A stretch of DNA of 64,000 nucleotides from an uncultured Marinobacter sp. (GTDB taxonomy: Bacteria; Pseudomonadota; Gammaproteobacteria; Pseudomonadales; Oleiphilaceae): contig NZ_CAMPJO010000008.1 of NCBI RefSeq assembly GCF_946886895.1, positions 1 to 64,000 on the forward strand, in the 5' to 3' direction. Shown here piece by piece: positions 53,780 through 62,539 of this stretch (its first letter is position 1; each line of letters opens with the position of its first letter). Below the pieces are notes generated by a model that saw only the letters and a list, made by a program, of their open reading frames with translations, did no database searches and was not told the DNA's origin. A program made the translations under genes and the position numbers.

Positions 53780-53926
53780 GGCCAGCCTCGTCTGCTGCGA
53801 TCCCCGTCACAGTTCCGTCAATTCAGCCAATCCATCGGTGGTTTCTGCCAAACGGTTGGCGCTCCGATCCAATTACAAACCGTTACAATTAGTGACCATC
53901 TGTAAACAACCAAGGACATACTGAAC

Positions 53927-54499
53927 ATGGTCAACGGGCTGGTTTACGTCACCCAGATCGGGCTTCTGGCGCTGCTGCTGATCCTCACGCTTCGGATCGC
54001 GTCATTGGCCCGTCAGGCCTCGCCTGGCGCTGATACTTCGCCGGCTCTGGCGACTGGGGTAACATCACCGCCCGCTCGGCGGTCCCGGACGGCGGCACCG
54101 ATAGCGCCCCATGACCGAACCCACCGGTATACCCAGTTACACATACTGGCGGCGCTGCAGGAGCGGGACTGCCGGGTGACAGGGCTGGACCTCACGACCG
54201 CGCCGGAAGCCGTCCGGCGTTATGCCGTAGCCTGGCTGTTCGGCGCCGGTTGTGCCCTGAGTGATCGCCCGGCCCGCCACACCGATGAACTGGCCGGTGT
54301 GGTTGCCCACATCGCCAGCCTGAAAATCGGTGTACGCCAGTCGGACGCCATACAGGCCATCGCAACACTGACCTCCAGTAGCGTGATGCTGGCGTGTTTT
54401 CGTGCCGGTCTGGAGGGCGCTGAATTCTGGCGGGAGCGCCACTTCGTGCCGCCTGCCCACAGCGTGTATGGGGTGATTACGGCCAACGCCTTTATTTGA
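53927..54499 (+). CDS. Hypothetical membrane-anchored protein
   Basis: A 190-residue protein with one N-terminal membrane helix (LVYVTQIGLLALLLILTLRI), a Pro/Ala/Arg-rich linker (about 32-62) and a globular, mostly helical C-terminal domain (about 65-190). I do not recognise the family. It overlaps the convergent minus-strand gene by 8 bp. Codon use looks like its neighbours. Confidence 0.6.
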   Translation: MVNGLVYVTQIGLLALLLILTLRIASLARQASPGADTSPALATGVTSPPARRSRTAAPIAPHDRTHRYTQLHILAALQERDCRVTGLDLTTAPEAVRRYAVAWLFGAGCALSDRPARHTDELAGVVAHIASLKIGVRQSDAIQAIATLTSSSVMLACFRAGLEGAEFWRERHFVPPAHSVYGVITANAFI

Positions 54500-54827
54500 C
54501 GGCCGGAGTGGTGGTGGCTTCCAGCGCCCAGTCGGCGGCCAGTGCAACGGGCTCCGCCTGGTTCGGGCTGTCCACGAGTGCGCCGGTGATCGTGGGGCGG
54601 GTAAAGTCACCATTGTCAGTCGGCGCCATGGAGTCTACATCCACGGACAGCACCCTGTAGACCTGCCCCTGTGAGACGACCCGGGCCCGGTGGGAAAGCC
54701 CGAACACAAAACGGCAGTAGTCGAGTTTGAGCTGGGTCAGATCCTGTTCTGCTTTACGGATTTTGCGCAATAACACCTGTTGAACACTGTTCCCGTAATC
54801 CATCACGTGGTTCCTGGCATTGGTCAT
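54492..54827 (-). CDS. Hypothetical small cytoplasmic protein
   Basis: A 111-residue protein with an N-terminal helix (VQQVLLRKIRKAEQDLTQLK, likely coiled coil), then VVSQGQVYRVLSVDVDSMAP, a strand-rich region. No signal peptide or membrane helix. Family unknown to me. It ends inside the 3' end of the convergent gene. Confidence 0.5.
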   Translation of the reverse strand: MTNARNHVMDYGNSVQQVLLRKIRKAEQDLTQLKLDYCRFVFGLSHRARVVSQGQVYRVLSVDVDSMAPTDNGDFTRPTITGALVDSPNQAEPVALAADWALEATTTPAVK

Positions 54828-54910
54828 TGGTTCTCAGGATTTTACACAATCCCGCCGGTTTGTCAGCTAATCGCGTCCAGCTTTGTCGGCTTTGTCAGAT
54901 TTGAGAGTTA

Positions 54911-55372
54911 TCACCGGCTTCGGGCCTGAAACGTCAACACCCGGGGAACGCCCGGAACGGGCTCACTGCCCTGCTGGAGATCCACCCGCCAAACCATGTC
55001 GCCACCGGTCGAACACACCGGAGCGGCAAAGCGTGCCTGGTAATGCCCCCCTTCCTGGCTGGCCAGGGGCACCGGGTACTCTCCCATATACATGGATTGC
55101 CCGCGCAGCACCGCAAGAAAGCGCTCCGGGCGGAGGGGCGAAACAACATGAAGCCGGTACTGGCCATCCGGCAGGCGGTCCAGTGCCACTTTCCATTGCC
55201 CCTCGTCCGTACGCCACTCACAGGGGCCGGCCATCAGGTCGCAGGTGCCCTGCGCCACCGGGGCGTTGCTCCCGTCCACGGATTTGAGGAGTCGCGGGCC
55301 AACAATCAATGCCGACATCAGCGCACCCATTAAACCCACAATAACAATTGCTCGTACCATTCCCACACCCAT
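54911..55372 (-). CDS. Hypothetical exported or membrane-anchored protein
   Basis: A 153-residue protein with an N-terminal hydrophobic segment (MVRAIVIVGLMGALMSALIV) and a beta-rich periplasmic part with CDLMAGPCEWRTDEGQWKVA and FAAPVCSTGGDMVWRVDL; the cysteines could form disulfides. It resembles small envelope proteins of unknown function next to ABC genes in marine gammaproteobacteria, but I cannot name it. Divergent from the exporter ATPase gene. Confidence 0.55.
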   Translation of the reverse strand: MGVGMVRAIVIVGLMGALMSALIVGPRLLKSVDGSNAPVAQGTCDLMAGPCEWRTDEGQWKVALDRLPDGQYRLHVVSPLRPERFLAVLRGQSMYMGEYPVPLASQEGGHYQARFAAPVCSTGGDMVWRVDLQQGSEPVPGVPRVLTFQARSR

Positions 55373-55492
55373 GAGCGCAAAACGCGCATTATCAGCATTA
55401 TCCGAAATAAGGCAAAGGTTTCTATATGAGCGCCAGGCATGAGAAAATGTCGCGCCTTCGGATTTGACCCACTTTCAGAACAGGACACGCCC

Positions 55493-56413
55493 GTGCAGCC
55501 GGATATCTCCGTTAAGCACCTCAGCAAAATTTATGGTGATGGTTTCCAGGCCCTGAAAAACATCAACCTGGATATCAGGCGGGGTGAGATTTTTGCCCTG
55601 CTCGGCCCCAACGGCGCTGGCAAGACCACGTTGATCAGCATCATCTGCGGCATTGTCAATCTCTCCAGTGGCGAGGTGAAAGCCGGCGGCCACGACATTG
55701 TCCGCGATTACCGCAAAGCCAGGGAATCCATTGGCCTGGTGCCCCAGGAGCTGAATACCGACTCCTTCGAGACGGTCTGGAATGCGGTGTCGTTCAGCCG
55801 TGGCCTGTTTGGCAAGGCGCCGAAACCGGCCCACATCGAAAAAGTCCTCAAGGACCTGTCGCTTTGGGATAAACGGGACAATCGCATCATGTCGCTCTCC
55901 GGGGGCATGAAGCGCCGGGTAATGATTGCCAAGGCGCTGTCTCATGAGCCCCAGATCCTGTTTCTGGATGAGCCGACCGCCGGCGTTGATGTGGAGTTAC
56001 GGCGAGACATGTGGGAAATGGTGCGCAAACTCCGGGAAAACGGCGTCACCATCATCCTCACCACCCACTACATCGAGGAAGCCGAGGAAATGGCGGACCG
56101 GATCGGTGTGATCCGGCACGGTGAGATCATCCTGGTGGAAGAAAAAAGCCGGTTGATGACCAAGCTCGGCAAGAAAGAGCTCCGGCTGCTGTTGCAGCAC
56201 AAACTGGAGAAGGTGCCAGGTGAACTGACCCTGGAGCCGGTTGAGCTGTCTGAGGACGGTTACGAGTTGATCTACACCTTTGATTCCCAGCAGGAACAGG
56301 CTGGGGTTGCCCGGTTGCTGCGAACACTGGGTGATCTGGGCATCGAATACCGCGATCTGCAAACCCGGGAGAGTTCCCTCGAAGAGATTTTTGTCGGCCT
56401 GGTGCACGAATAA
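55493..56413 (+). CDS. ABC-2 exporter ATPase (YadG-like)
   Basis: About 306 residues. Walker A is [19 protein letters not shown] loop [12 protein letters not shown], signature [18 protein letters not shown], Walker [13 protein letters not shown]. The C-terminal 80 residues ([20 protein letters not shown] onward) are the extra domain of ABC-2 drug/lipid exporters. It pairs with the permease encoded 28 bp downstream, as in YadGH. I chose GTG 55493 ([12 protein letters not shown]) because the longer frame from ATG 55439 has no family match; both are in frame. Confidence 0.9.
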   Translation: MQPDISVKHLSKIYGDGFQALKNINLDIRRGEIFALLGPNGAGKTTLISIICGIVNLSSGEVKAGGHDIVRDYRKARESIGLVPQELNTDSFETVWNAVSFSRGLFGKAPKPAHIEKVLKDLSLWDKRDNRIMSLSGGMKRRVMIAKALSHEPQILFLDEPTAGVDVELRRDMWEMVRKLRENGVTIILTTHYIEEAEEMADRIGVIRHGEIILVEEKSRLMTKLGKKELRLLLQHKLEKVPGELTLEPVELSEDGYELIYTFDSQQEQAGVARLLRTLGDLGIEYRDLQTRESSLEEIFVGLVHE

Positions 56414-56441
56414 GCCCTCCCCCGACTCACTGGAGAAAGGC

Positions 56442-57203
56442 ATGAACCTTTACGGTATCCGCGCAATCTATAATTTCGAGATGGCTCGCATGAAGCGCAC
56501 GATCATGCAGAGCGTGCTGTCGCCGGTGATTTCCACCTGCCTGTACTTTGTGGTGTTTGGCTCTGCGATCGGCTCACGTATGGGCAGCATCGATAACATT
56601 GAGTATGGCGCCTACATTATTCCCGGCCTGGTGATGCTGTCCCTGTTGATGCAGAGTATTTCCAATGCCTCCTTCGGGATTTACATGCCCAAGTTCTCCG
56701 GCACCATCTACGAAGTGCTCTCGGCGCCGGTTTCCTATGTGGAAGTCGTGCTCGGCTACGTCGGCGCCGCCACCACCAAATCGGTGATTCTGGGCCTGAT
56801 CATCCTGGCCACTGCCCGGTTGTTTGTCGATTACGACGTGCTGCATCCCTTCTGGATGTTCGCCTTCCTGGTGCTCACCTCCATCACCTTCAGCCTGTTC
56901 GGTTTTATCATCGGGATCTGGGCCGATGGCTTTGAGAAGCTTCAGATTGTGCCCATGATGATTGTGACCCCCCTGGTGTTTCTCGGCGGTACTTTCTACT
57001 CCATCGATATGCTGCCCGAGGTCTGGCAGACCATCAGCCTGTTCAACCCGGTGGTGTATCTCATCAGTGGGTTCCGCTGGGCGTTTTATGGTGTGTCTGA
57101 TGTTCATGTCGGCATCAGCGTGGGCATGACCCTGGTGTTTCTGTCTGCCTGCATGACGGGCGTCTGGTGGATATTCAAAACCGGCTACCGACTGCGCTCA
57201 TGA
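56442..57203 (+). CDS. ABC-2 exporter permease (YadH-like)
   Basis: A 253-residue, six-helix ABC-2 permease: [40 protein letters not shown], and the C-terminal [20 protein letters not shown], which is typical of DrrB/YadH/NodJ permeases. The substrate is unknown. Ribosome-binding GGAGAAAGG precedes it. It overlaps the DUF192 gene by 4 bp (ATGA). Confidence 0.9.
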   Translation: MNLYGIRAIYNFEMARMKRTIMQSVLSPVISTCLYFVVFGSAIGSRMGSIDNIEYGAYIIPGLVMLSLLMQSISNASFGIYMPKFSGTIYEVLSAPVSYVEVVLGYVGAATTKSVILGLIILATARLFVDYDVLHPFWMFAFLVLTSITFSLFGFIIGIWADGFEKLQIVPMMIVTPLVFLGGTFYSIDMLPEVWQTISLFNPVVYLISGFRWAFYGVSDVHVGISVGMTLVFLSACMTGVWWIFKTGYRLRS

Positions 57204-57718
57204 GCACCGGGAGTGCCATGCCCGCCGCACTCAGGCCTTGGCTGGCATTACTGCTCAGCGCTGCGCTTTACGGGTGTTCATCCGGCAGGGCGGCACCCCA
57301 AGAGGGTTTGCCAGCCATTAGCGGGTGTTTTGTCTCAGAGGCTGGAGCAGTGCCGGTGGAGCTGGAGCGGGCCCGCACACCTGAACAGCGCCGGAAAGGG
57401 TTGATGGGGCGCACCCTTCTGGCAAAAGACACTGGCATGCTATTCGAATATTCCGAAGCCCGGGACGCCGGTCACGGATTCTGGATGTACCAGACCCTGA
57501 TTCCGCTGGATATCGCCTACCTGAACCAGGACGGCGTGATCGGCAGTATCCGGCACATGGTGCCCTGCACCTCGCCGACCGGATCCGGGTGCCCGACCTA
57601 CCCCGCCGGCGTCGCGTTCATCAATGCCGTGGAAATGAACGCCGGTTTCTTCCGGGAGCACAGAATCTCGGCGGGCGATCGCCTGTACCTCGGTGCGGAG
57701 AACTGCCCGCCCAGGTAG
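57200..57718 (+). CDS. DUF192-family putative lipoprotein
   Basis: About 172 residues: hydrophobic signal ending in a lipobox-like SAALYGC, then the DUF192 domain with [53 protein letters not shown] and a C-terminal VLEMNAGF-like [13 protein letters not shown]. The fold is a small beta-sandwich of unknown function, sometimes linked to envelope biogenesis. It is translationally coupled to the exporter permease (ATG 57200 over the stop), which hints at a joint role. Confidence 0.85.
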   Translation: MSTGSAMPAALRPWLALLLSAALYGCSSGRAAPQEGLPAISGCFVSEAGAVPVELERARTPEQRRKGLMGRTLLAKDTGMLFEYSEARDAGHGFWMYQTLIPLDIAYLNQDGVIGSIRHMVPCTSPTGSGCPTYPAGVAFINAVEMNAGFFREHRISAGDRLYLGAENCPPR

Positions 57719-57731
57719 GCCGGCCAAGGGC

Positions 57732-58523
57732 TCAGCGGTCGTTCCACTCCGGCTCCCGCTTGTCCAGGAACGCACAGATACCTTCGTGGGCATCGTCGGC
57801 CATGAGATTGTCCGCCATCACCCGTGAGGTGTAGTCATAGGCCTCCGCCAACGGCATTTCCAACTGGCGATAAAAGGCTTCCTTACCGATCTTCAGGGTG
57901 TGGCCGGATTTCCCGGCAATGGTGCGAGCCAGCGCGTAGACGGTTTCGTCCAGAACCTGCTCTTCCACCGCCCGGTTCACCAGGCCCATCCGTTCCGCTT
58001 GCGGCGCACTGATCATCTCACCGGTCAGCAGCATCTCCATGGCGTGCTTGCGGGAAACATTCCGCGACAGCGCCACCATCGGCGTGGAGCAGAACAGCCC
58101 GATATTCACCCCGGGGGTGGCAAACCGCGCGGACTCCGCGGCGATGGCCAGATCGCAACTGGCCACCAGCTGACAGCCGGCCGCCGTGGCCACGCCCGCC
58201 ACCCGGGCAATGACAGGCCGGGGCAGGTTCACAATCTGCTGCATCACCTTGCTGCACTGGTTGAACAGCGCCAGCTGAAACCCGTGGCTATCCAGCTGTT
58301 CGCGGATCTCCCGCAGGTCGTGGCCAGCGCAGAACACGCTGCCATGGGCAGCAAGTACCACCACCCGGGTTTCTGAGTCCGTGGCAATCGCCTCCAGCTC
58401 GGAAGACAGCGCCTCCAGCATGGCCATAGACAGACTGTTGCGGCGCTCTGGCTGGTTCAGCGTGAGCGTGGTGATTCCATTTTCGCTGTATTTGTGGACC
58501 CGTTGTACTGACTGATCGGCCAT
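57732..58523 (-). CDS. Enoyl-CoA hydratase/isomerase family protein
   Basis: A 263-residue crotonase. LNQPERRNSLSMAML and VVVLAAHGSVFCAGHDLREI give the first oxyanion-hole strand; RPVIARVAGVATAAGCQLVASCDLAIA gives the second, with the CoA and oxyanion loops; ATPGVNIGLFCSTP follows. One catalytic Glu of bona fide hydratases (G-G-E/G-C-E) reads GCQ, so hydratase activity may be altered. The start at 58523 has GGAGG 7 bases upstream; longer frames to 58763 are rejected. Confidence 0.88.
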   Translation of the reverse strand: MADQSVQRVHKYSENGITTLTLNQPERRNSLSMAMLEALSSELEAIATDSETRVVVLAAHGSVFCAGHDLREIREQLDSHGFQLALFNQCSKVMQQIVNLPRPVIARVAGVATAAGCQLVASCDLAIAAESARFATPGVNIGLFCSTPMVALSRNVSRKHAMEMLLTGEMISAPQAERMGLVNRAVEEQVLDETVYALARTIAGKSGHTLKIGKEAFYRQLEMPLAEAYDYTSRVMADNLMADDAHEGICAFLDKREPEWNDR

Positions 58524-58650
58524 GATGAACCTCCGGCTTGAATGTAATTCTGTGCCCCGGGCAAGCAGCTTTTCCGCTTTAAGGTTGTTATCGGCGCCTG
58601 CTGCCCATAGGCTCTTACCAGAAACCTGAATATTGCAGAGAGGAGCGTCC

Positions 58651-58794
58651 ATGTCGACACCCACCATTCTAAAAGCCATTGTTGCCATCGCCATCATCGG
58701 CGGTGCCATCTTTGTGATCCTCAGGGACGAACCGGCAACACCCACCGGCGACATCAACAGCATTGAGCCACTACCGACTCAGGATCAACAATAA
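58651..58794 (+). CDS. Small single-pass membrane peptide
   Basis: A 47-residue open reading frame: MSTPTILKAIVAIAIIGGAI then FVILRDEPATP and an acidic, Pro-rich tail ending LPTQDQQ. One membrane helix at about 5-24. It has a good ribosome-binding site (GAGAGGAG 6-12 bases upstream). No family recognised. It lies between divergent enoyl-CoA hydratase and the EamA gene (28 bp downstream). Confidence 0.55.
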   Translation: MSTPTILKAIVAIAIIGGAIFVILRDEPATPTGDINSIEPLPTQDQQ

Positions 58795-58822
58795 ACCAGC
58801 CCCCTGAACAGGCGACCCGGAT

Positions 58823-59695
58823 TTGCAGACAACCCGAATCAAAGGACTGACCATCGCCGCCGTGGGCGTGCTGTTCATCGTTCCGGACGCGCTGCTGGTG
58901 AAAATCACCTCCGTGGACTCGGTGGTGTTCCTGTTCTGGCGAGGCCTATTGTTGGCCCTCAGTTTTTTCGTGATCAGTTGGGCCAGATACCGCTCACGCC
59001 TGATCCCCGAGATTCGCAAATGCGGCCGTAAAGGCCTTTTCTGCGCCGGGGCGTTTGCCATAAGCACCCTGGGGTTTGTGGTGGGCATGAAAAACACCGC
59101 CGCCGGCAACGTACTGGTTATCCTGAACACCGCCCCGGTGATCGCCGCCCTGATCGCCTGGGCCGTGTGGAAAGAAACCCTGCCCTTCCGAACCTGGGTC
59201 ATCATTCTGGTCTGCGTAACAGGCGCCACCCTCATGGCCGTTGGTGAATTTGGCAAGGGCGACCCAATCGGCCTGATCATGGCCGTGGTCGCCGCCACCG
59301 CCCTGGCCTCAAACCTCAATGTGGCCCGTTCCAAACCGGAGAGCGATATGAGCGTGATGCTTATGTTCGGGGCGTTGGTGCTGGCCGGCGTAGCGGCACT
59401 GCTGGGCGGTGCCCAACTACCCTCTTCCCGGGATTTCTTCTTTATCGCCCTGCTCTGCCTGGTCTTCCTGCCCACGGCCTGCATCCTGATCCAGATCGGT
59501 CCACGCTATATTCCGGCGGCGGAAGTCAGCCTGATGCTGCTGTTGGAGACGGTGTTGGGATCCTTCCTGGTGTGGCTGTTCCTGGGTGAAGTGCCCACCC
59601 GGCTCAGCCTCGTAGGGGGTGCTATCGTGTTCTCGGCGCTCGCCGTTCATGGCTGGATCGAGGTAAAGAGGTACCGGCAAGCCCGGATTAAGTGA
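58823..59695 (+). CDS. EamA/DMT-family transporter
   Basis: A 290-residue drug/metabolite transporter with ten helices in two EamA repeats. The second repeat motif LLLETVLGSFLVWLFLGEVP is the classic 'L.E.....W..L.E.P' signature, and the first reads VLVILNTAPVIAALIAWAVW then KETLPFRTW. Substrate unknown. It starts TTG 58823. Confidence 0.88.
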   Translation: MQTTRIKGLTIAAVGVLFIVPDALLVKITSVDSVVFLFWRGLLLALSFFVISWARYRSRLIPEIRKCGRKGLFCAGAFAISTLGFVVGMKNTAAGNVLVILNTAPVIAALIAWAVWKETLPFRTWVIILVCVTGATLMAVGEFGKGDPIGLIMAVVAATALASNLNVARSKPESDMSVMLMFGALVLAGVAALLGGAQLPSSRDFFFIALLCLVFLPTACILIQIGPRYIPAAEVSLMLLLETVLGSFLVWLFLGEVPTRLSLVGGAIVFSALAVHGWIEVKRYRQARIK

Positions 59696-59761
59696 ACGAG
59701 TACCGAAAAACTTCAGCAAGGCATCCGGGACGAGTCGAAGTGGGGAAGGCAGAAACAAAGT

Positions 59762-59848
59762 TGGTGCCCGGAGCCGGAATCGAACCGGCACAGCCTTGCG
59801 GCCGAGAGATTTTAAGTCTCTTGTGTCTACCAATTTCACCATCCGGGC
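59762..59848 (-). tRNA. tRNA-Leu (anticodon UAA)
   Basis: On the minus strand an 87-nt tRNA starts GCCCGGATGG and ends with the acceptor strand CTCCGGGCACCA, with CCA encoded (59764-59762). The anticodon arm AGAGA-CTTAAAA-TCTCT gives anticodon TAA. There is a long class II variable arm (CGGCCGCAAGGCTG) and a T arm GCCGGTTCGATTCCGGC. It falls in the gap between the EamA gene and cioA. Confidence 0.95.
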
Positions 59849-59938
59849 ATCGGAGGGAGGTTTTGACGGCCGGAATTGTATAAGGCCAGGTCTGGTAACG
59901 CAATCGACCCTCGCAAAAGCGCACGGACTTCCCCATAC

Positions 59939-59952
59939 TTGTTCTACATCAA
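59939..59952. promoter_or_regulatory. Likely ANR/FNR box upstream of the cio operon
   Basis: TTGTTCTACATCAA differs from the ANR/FNR consensus TTGATNNNNATCAA at one base. It lies 150-163 bp before the cioA start codon. Oxygen control of bd-type oxidases through ANR/FNR is usual, so the context fits. Judged by eye. Confidence 0.5.
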
Positions 59953-60101
59953 GGCGCTGGGAATTCCCTGCCCTTTTTGTATGCATGTTTAGTAACATGC
60001 ATCGATCTGCCGGTAAAAACAACTCAACAAAACAGGCCAAGGCAGCGGCTGAGCGGGTGCTGTGCCCGTTTGTTAAGGTGTGTGAGCTACCGGAGGTTCC
60101 A

Positions 60102-61535
60102 ATGGAACTCGACCCCCTCATCCTGTCACGAATCCAGTTTGCATTCGTGGTGTCGTTTCATGCCATTTTTCCGGTGTTTACCATCGGTCTCGCGTCGTTC
60201 ATTGCGGTGCTGGAAGGCCTCGCCTACAAAACCGACAACCCGATCTGGGTCAGACTCTCTGCGTTCTGGACCAAGGTGTTCGCGGTGGTGTTTGGTATGG
60301 GCGTGGTGTCGGGCATTGTGATGTCATTTCAGTTTGGTACCAACTGGAGTAATTTCGCCCAGGCGTCAGCGAACTTTCTCGGGCCGGTCCTGAGTTACGA
60401 GGTGATTACGGCGTTCTTCCTGGAAGCCGGTTTTCTGGGCGTGCTGCTGTTCGGGCGCGACAAGGTGCCCGCGGGCGTTCACCTGTTTGCCGCACTGATG
60501 GTAGCCACCGGCACCTTTATATCGTCGTTCTGGATTCTGGCCGCCAACAGCTGGATGCACACACCGGCCGGCGTTGAGCTGCAGGACGGTATATTCCACG
60601 TCACCTCCTGGTCCGAGGCCATTTTCAATCCCTCGTTTCCTTACCGGTTCATGCACATGGGGCTGGCCTCGTTCCTCACCGGGGGCTTTGTGGTGGCGGG
60701 CGTCAGTGCCTGGTATCTGCTGCGGGGCCGAGAGGTGGAAGCCAACCGCAAGGCATTATCGATGTGTTTGTGGCTGCTGCTCGTGATTGCGCCGGCCCAG
60801 GCCGTGGTCGGTGATTTTCACGGTCTGAACACTCTGGAGCACCAGCCCATGAAAGTGGCCGCCATGGAGGGGAACTGGGAGACCGGTAGCCATGTCCCGC
60901 TGCTGTTGTTTGCGATACCGGATCAGGAAAACCAGACTAATCTTTACGAGATCGGGATTCCCGGTCTGGCCAGTCTGATTCTGACCCACGAGTTCGATGG
61001 TGTGGTGCCGGGGCTGGATCAGGTGCCGGTGGCGAAGCAGCCCCCGGTGGCCATTGTGTTCTGGTCGTTCCGGGTAATGGTGGGGCTGGGCCTGCTGATG
61101 ATCCTGTTTGCGGTCACCGGCCTGGTGTTGCGGGCCGGCGGCCGTTACTGGCGTACACCCTGGTTCCTGCAGGGGCTCCGGGCAATGAGTGTCGCGCCGT
61201 TCCTGGCCGTGCTCGCGGGCTGGTTCGTAACCGAAATCGGGCGAGCGCCCTGGCTGGTGTACGGCATGATGACCCAGGCGGAGTCGTTAACACCATCACT
61301 GACCGGCGGCATGGCTCTGTTTACGCTGATTGGCTATATCGTGGTGTATGGCCTGGTCTTCACTGCCGGGGTCTACTATCTGATGCGGGTGCTTTACGTG
61401 GGGATGGAAGACGAAGGCGATGGCCGGGAACACGAGGCCGAGCGGCCAAGCCGGCCGTTCTCCGCAGCCCATGTGCCCTTTGAAATTGACGATGACAACC
61501 GTCCGGGCAGCCCAACCAGTCAGGGAGGTTACTGA
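60102..61535 (+). CDS. cioA: Cyanide-insensitive bd-type quinol oxidase subunit I
   Basis: A 477-residue CydA/CioA. Ligand and channel motifs: FAFVVSFHAIFPVFTIGL (heme b595 His), SYEVITAFFLEAGFLGVLLF (the Glu pair of the proton path), PYRFMHMGLASF (b558 His), and a short Q loop with DFHGLNTLEHQPMKVAAMEG. The length and short Q loop point to the CioA branch. It has EIGRAPWLVYGMM where many have GRQPW. Oxidises quinol and reduces O2 at the inner membrane. ATG 60102 follows CGGAGG; longer frames upstream run through the tRNA and are rejected. Confidence 0.93.
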   Translation: MELDPLILSRIQFAFVVSFHAIFPVFTIGLASFIAVLEGLAYKTDNPIWVRLSAFWTKVFAVVFGMGVVSGIVMSFQFGTNWSNFAQASANFLGPVLSYEVITAFFLEAGFLGVLLFGRDKVPAGVHLFAALMVATGTFISSFWILAANSWMHTPAGVELQDGIFHVTSWSEAIFNPSFPYRFMHMGLASFLTGGFVVAGVSAWYLLRGREVEANRKALSMCLWLLLVIAPAQAVVGDFHGLNTLEHQPMKVAAMEGNWETGSHVPLLLFAIPDQENQTNLYEIGIPGLASLILTHEFDGVVPGLDQVPVAKQPPVAIVFWSFRVMVGLGLLMILFAVTGLVLRAGGRYWRTPWFLQGLRAMSVAPFLAVLAGWFVTEIGRAPWLVYGMMTQAESLTPSLTGGMALFTLIGYIVVYGLVFTAGVYYLMRVLYVGMEDEGDGREHEAERPSRPFSAAHVPFEIDDDNRPGSPTSQGGY

Positions 61536-61537
61536 TT

Positions 61538-62539
61538 ATGCAACCGTTTGATCTTGCTTTGATCTGGGCGTTCATTATTGGCTTCGGCGTCATCATGTAC
61601 GTGCTGATGGACGGCTTTGACCTGGGACTGGGCATCCTGTTTCCGTTTGCGCCGGATGAACAGGCCCGGGACACGATGATGAATACCGTGGCACCGGTCT
61701 GGGATGGCAATGAAACCTGGCTGGTGCTGGGTGGTGCCGGCCTGTTGGCAGCGTTCCCTCTGGTCTACAGCATCATTCTGCCGGCCCTGTATATTGGTGT
61801 TTTCCTGCTGTTGGCCGGGCTGATATTTCGGGGGGTGGCCTTCGAGTTCCGGTTCAAGGCCCGTACCTCCAAATACTTGTGGAACTGGTCTTTCGCGGTA
61901 GGCTCCACGGTTGCCTCGTTTGCCCAGGGCGCCGTGGTCGGCGCCTACATCCAGGGGTTCGAAACCGCCAACGGCGTGTTTGTCGGTGACGCCCTGGACT
62001 GGCTGACTCCCTTCACCACGCTGACCGGCGTGGGCATGCTGGCGGGCTACGCCCTGCTCGGATCGACCTGGCTGATCCTGAAAACCGAGGGCGAGTTGCA
62101 GGCCTGGGCCTACCGGATCACCCTGCCTCTGCTGGCCACGGTGCTGGTGGTGTTTGGCATCATCAGCGTCTGGACACCGTTTGTGGACGACATGGTACGG
62201 CAGCGCTGGTTCTCCAACCTCAGTGTCATCTGGATTCTGCCAGTACTGACCCTGCTCTGCGCCGGGCAGATCTACCGTTCCGTGCGCAAACGGTTTGAAG
62301 GCATGCCCTTTGTGGCCACCATGGGGCTGTTTATCACAACCTACCTGGGGTTGCTGGTGAGTCGCTGGCCCTATGTGGTGCCACCGGATTACACGCTGTG
62401 GGAGGCCTCATCCGCCTATGGGTCGCAGCTTTTCCTGCTACTGGGGCTGCTGTTCGTAATTCCCATTGTGCTCACCTACACCGCCTGGAGTTACTGGGTA
62501 TTCCGGGGTAAGGTCCGGGCCGGAGAGGGTTACCACTAA
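61538..62539 (+). CDS. cioB: Cyanide-insensitive bd-type quinol oxidase subunit II
   Basis: A 333-residue CydB/CioB with eight to nine helices: LIWAFIIGFGVIMYVLMDGFDLGLG at the start (the conserved D-G-F-D-L-G quinol-oxidase motif), WDGNETWLVLGG, and a GVAFEFRFKA loop. It forms the heterodimer with CioA. It follows cioA by 2 bp. Length (333) is normal for CioB. Confidence 0.93.
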   Translation: MQPFDLALIWAFIIGFGVIMYVLMDGFDLGLGILFPFAPDEQARDTMMNTVAPVWDGNETWLVLGGAGLLAAFPLVYSIILPALYIGVFLLLAGLIFRGVAFEFRFKARTSKYLWNWSFAVGSTVASFAQGAVVGAYIQGFETANGVFVGDALDWLTPFTTLTGVGMLAGYALLGSTWLILKTEGELQAWAYRITLPLLATVLVVFGIISVWTPFVDDMVRQRWFSNLSVIWILPVLTLLCAGQIYRSVRKRFEGMPFVATMGLFITTYLGLLVSRWPYVVPPDYTLWEASSAYGSQLFLLLGLLFVIPIVLTYTAWSYWVFRGKVRAGEGYH

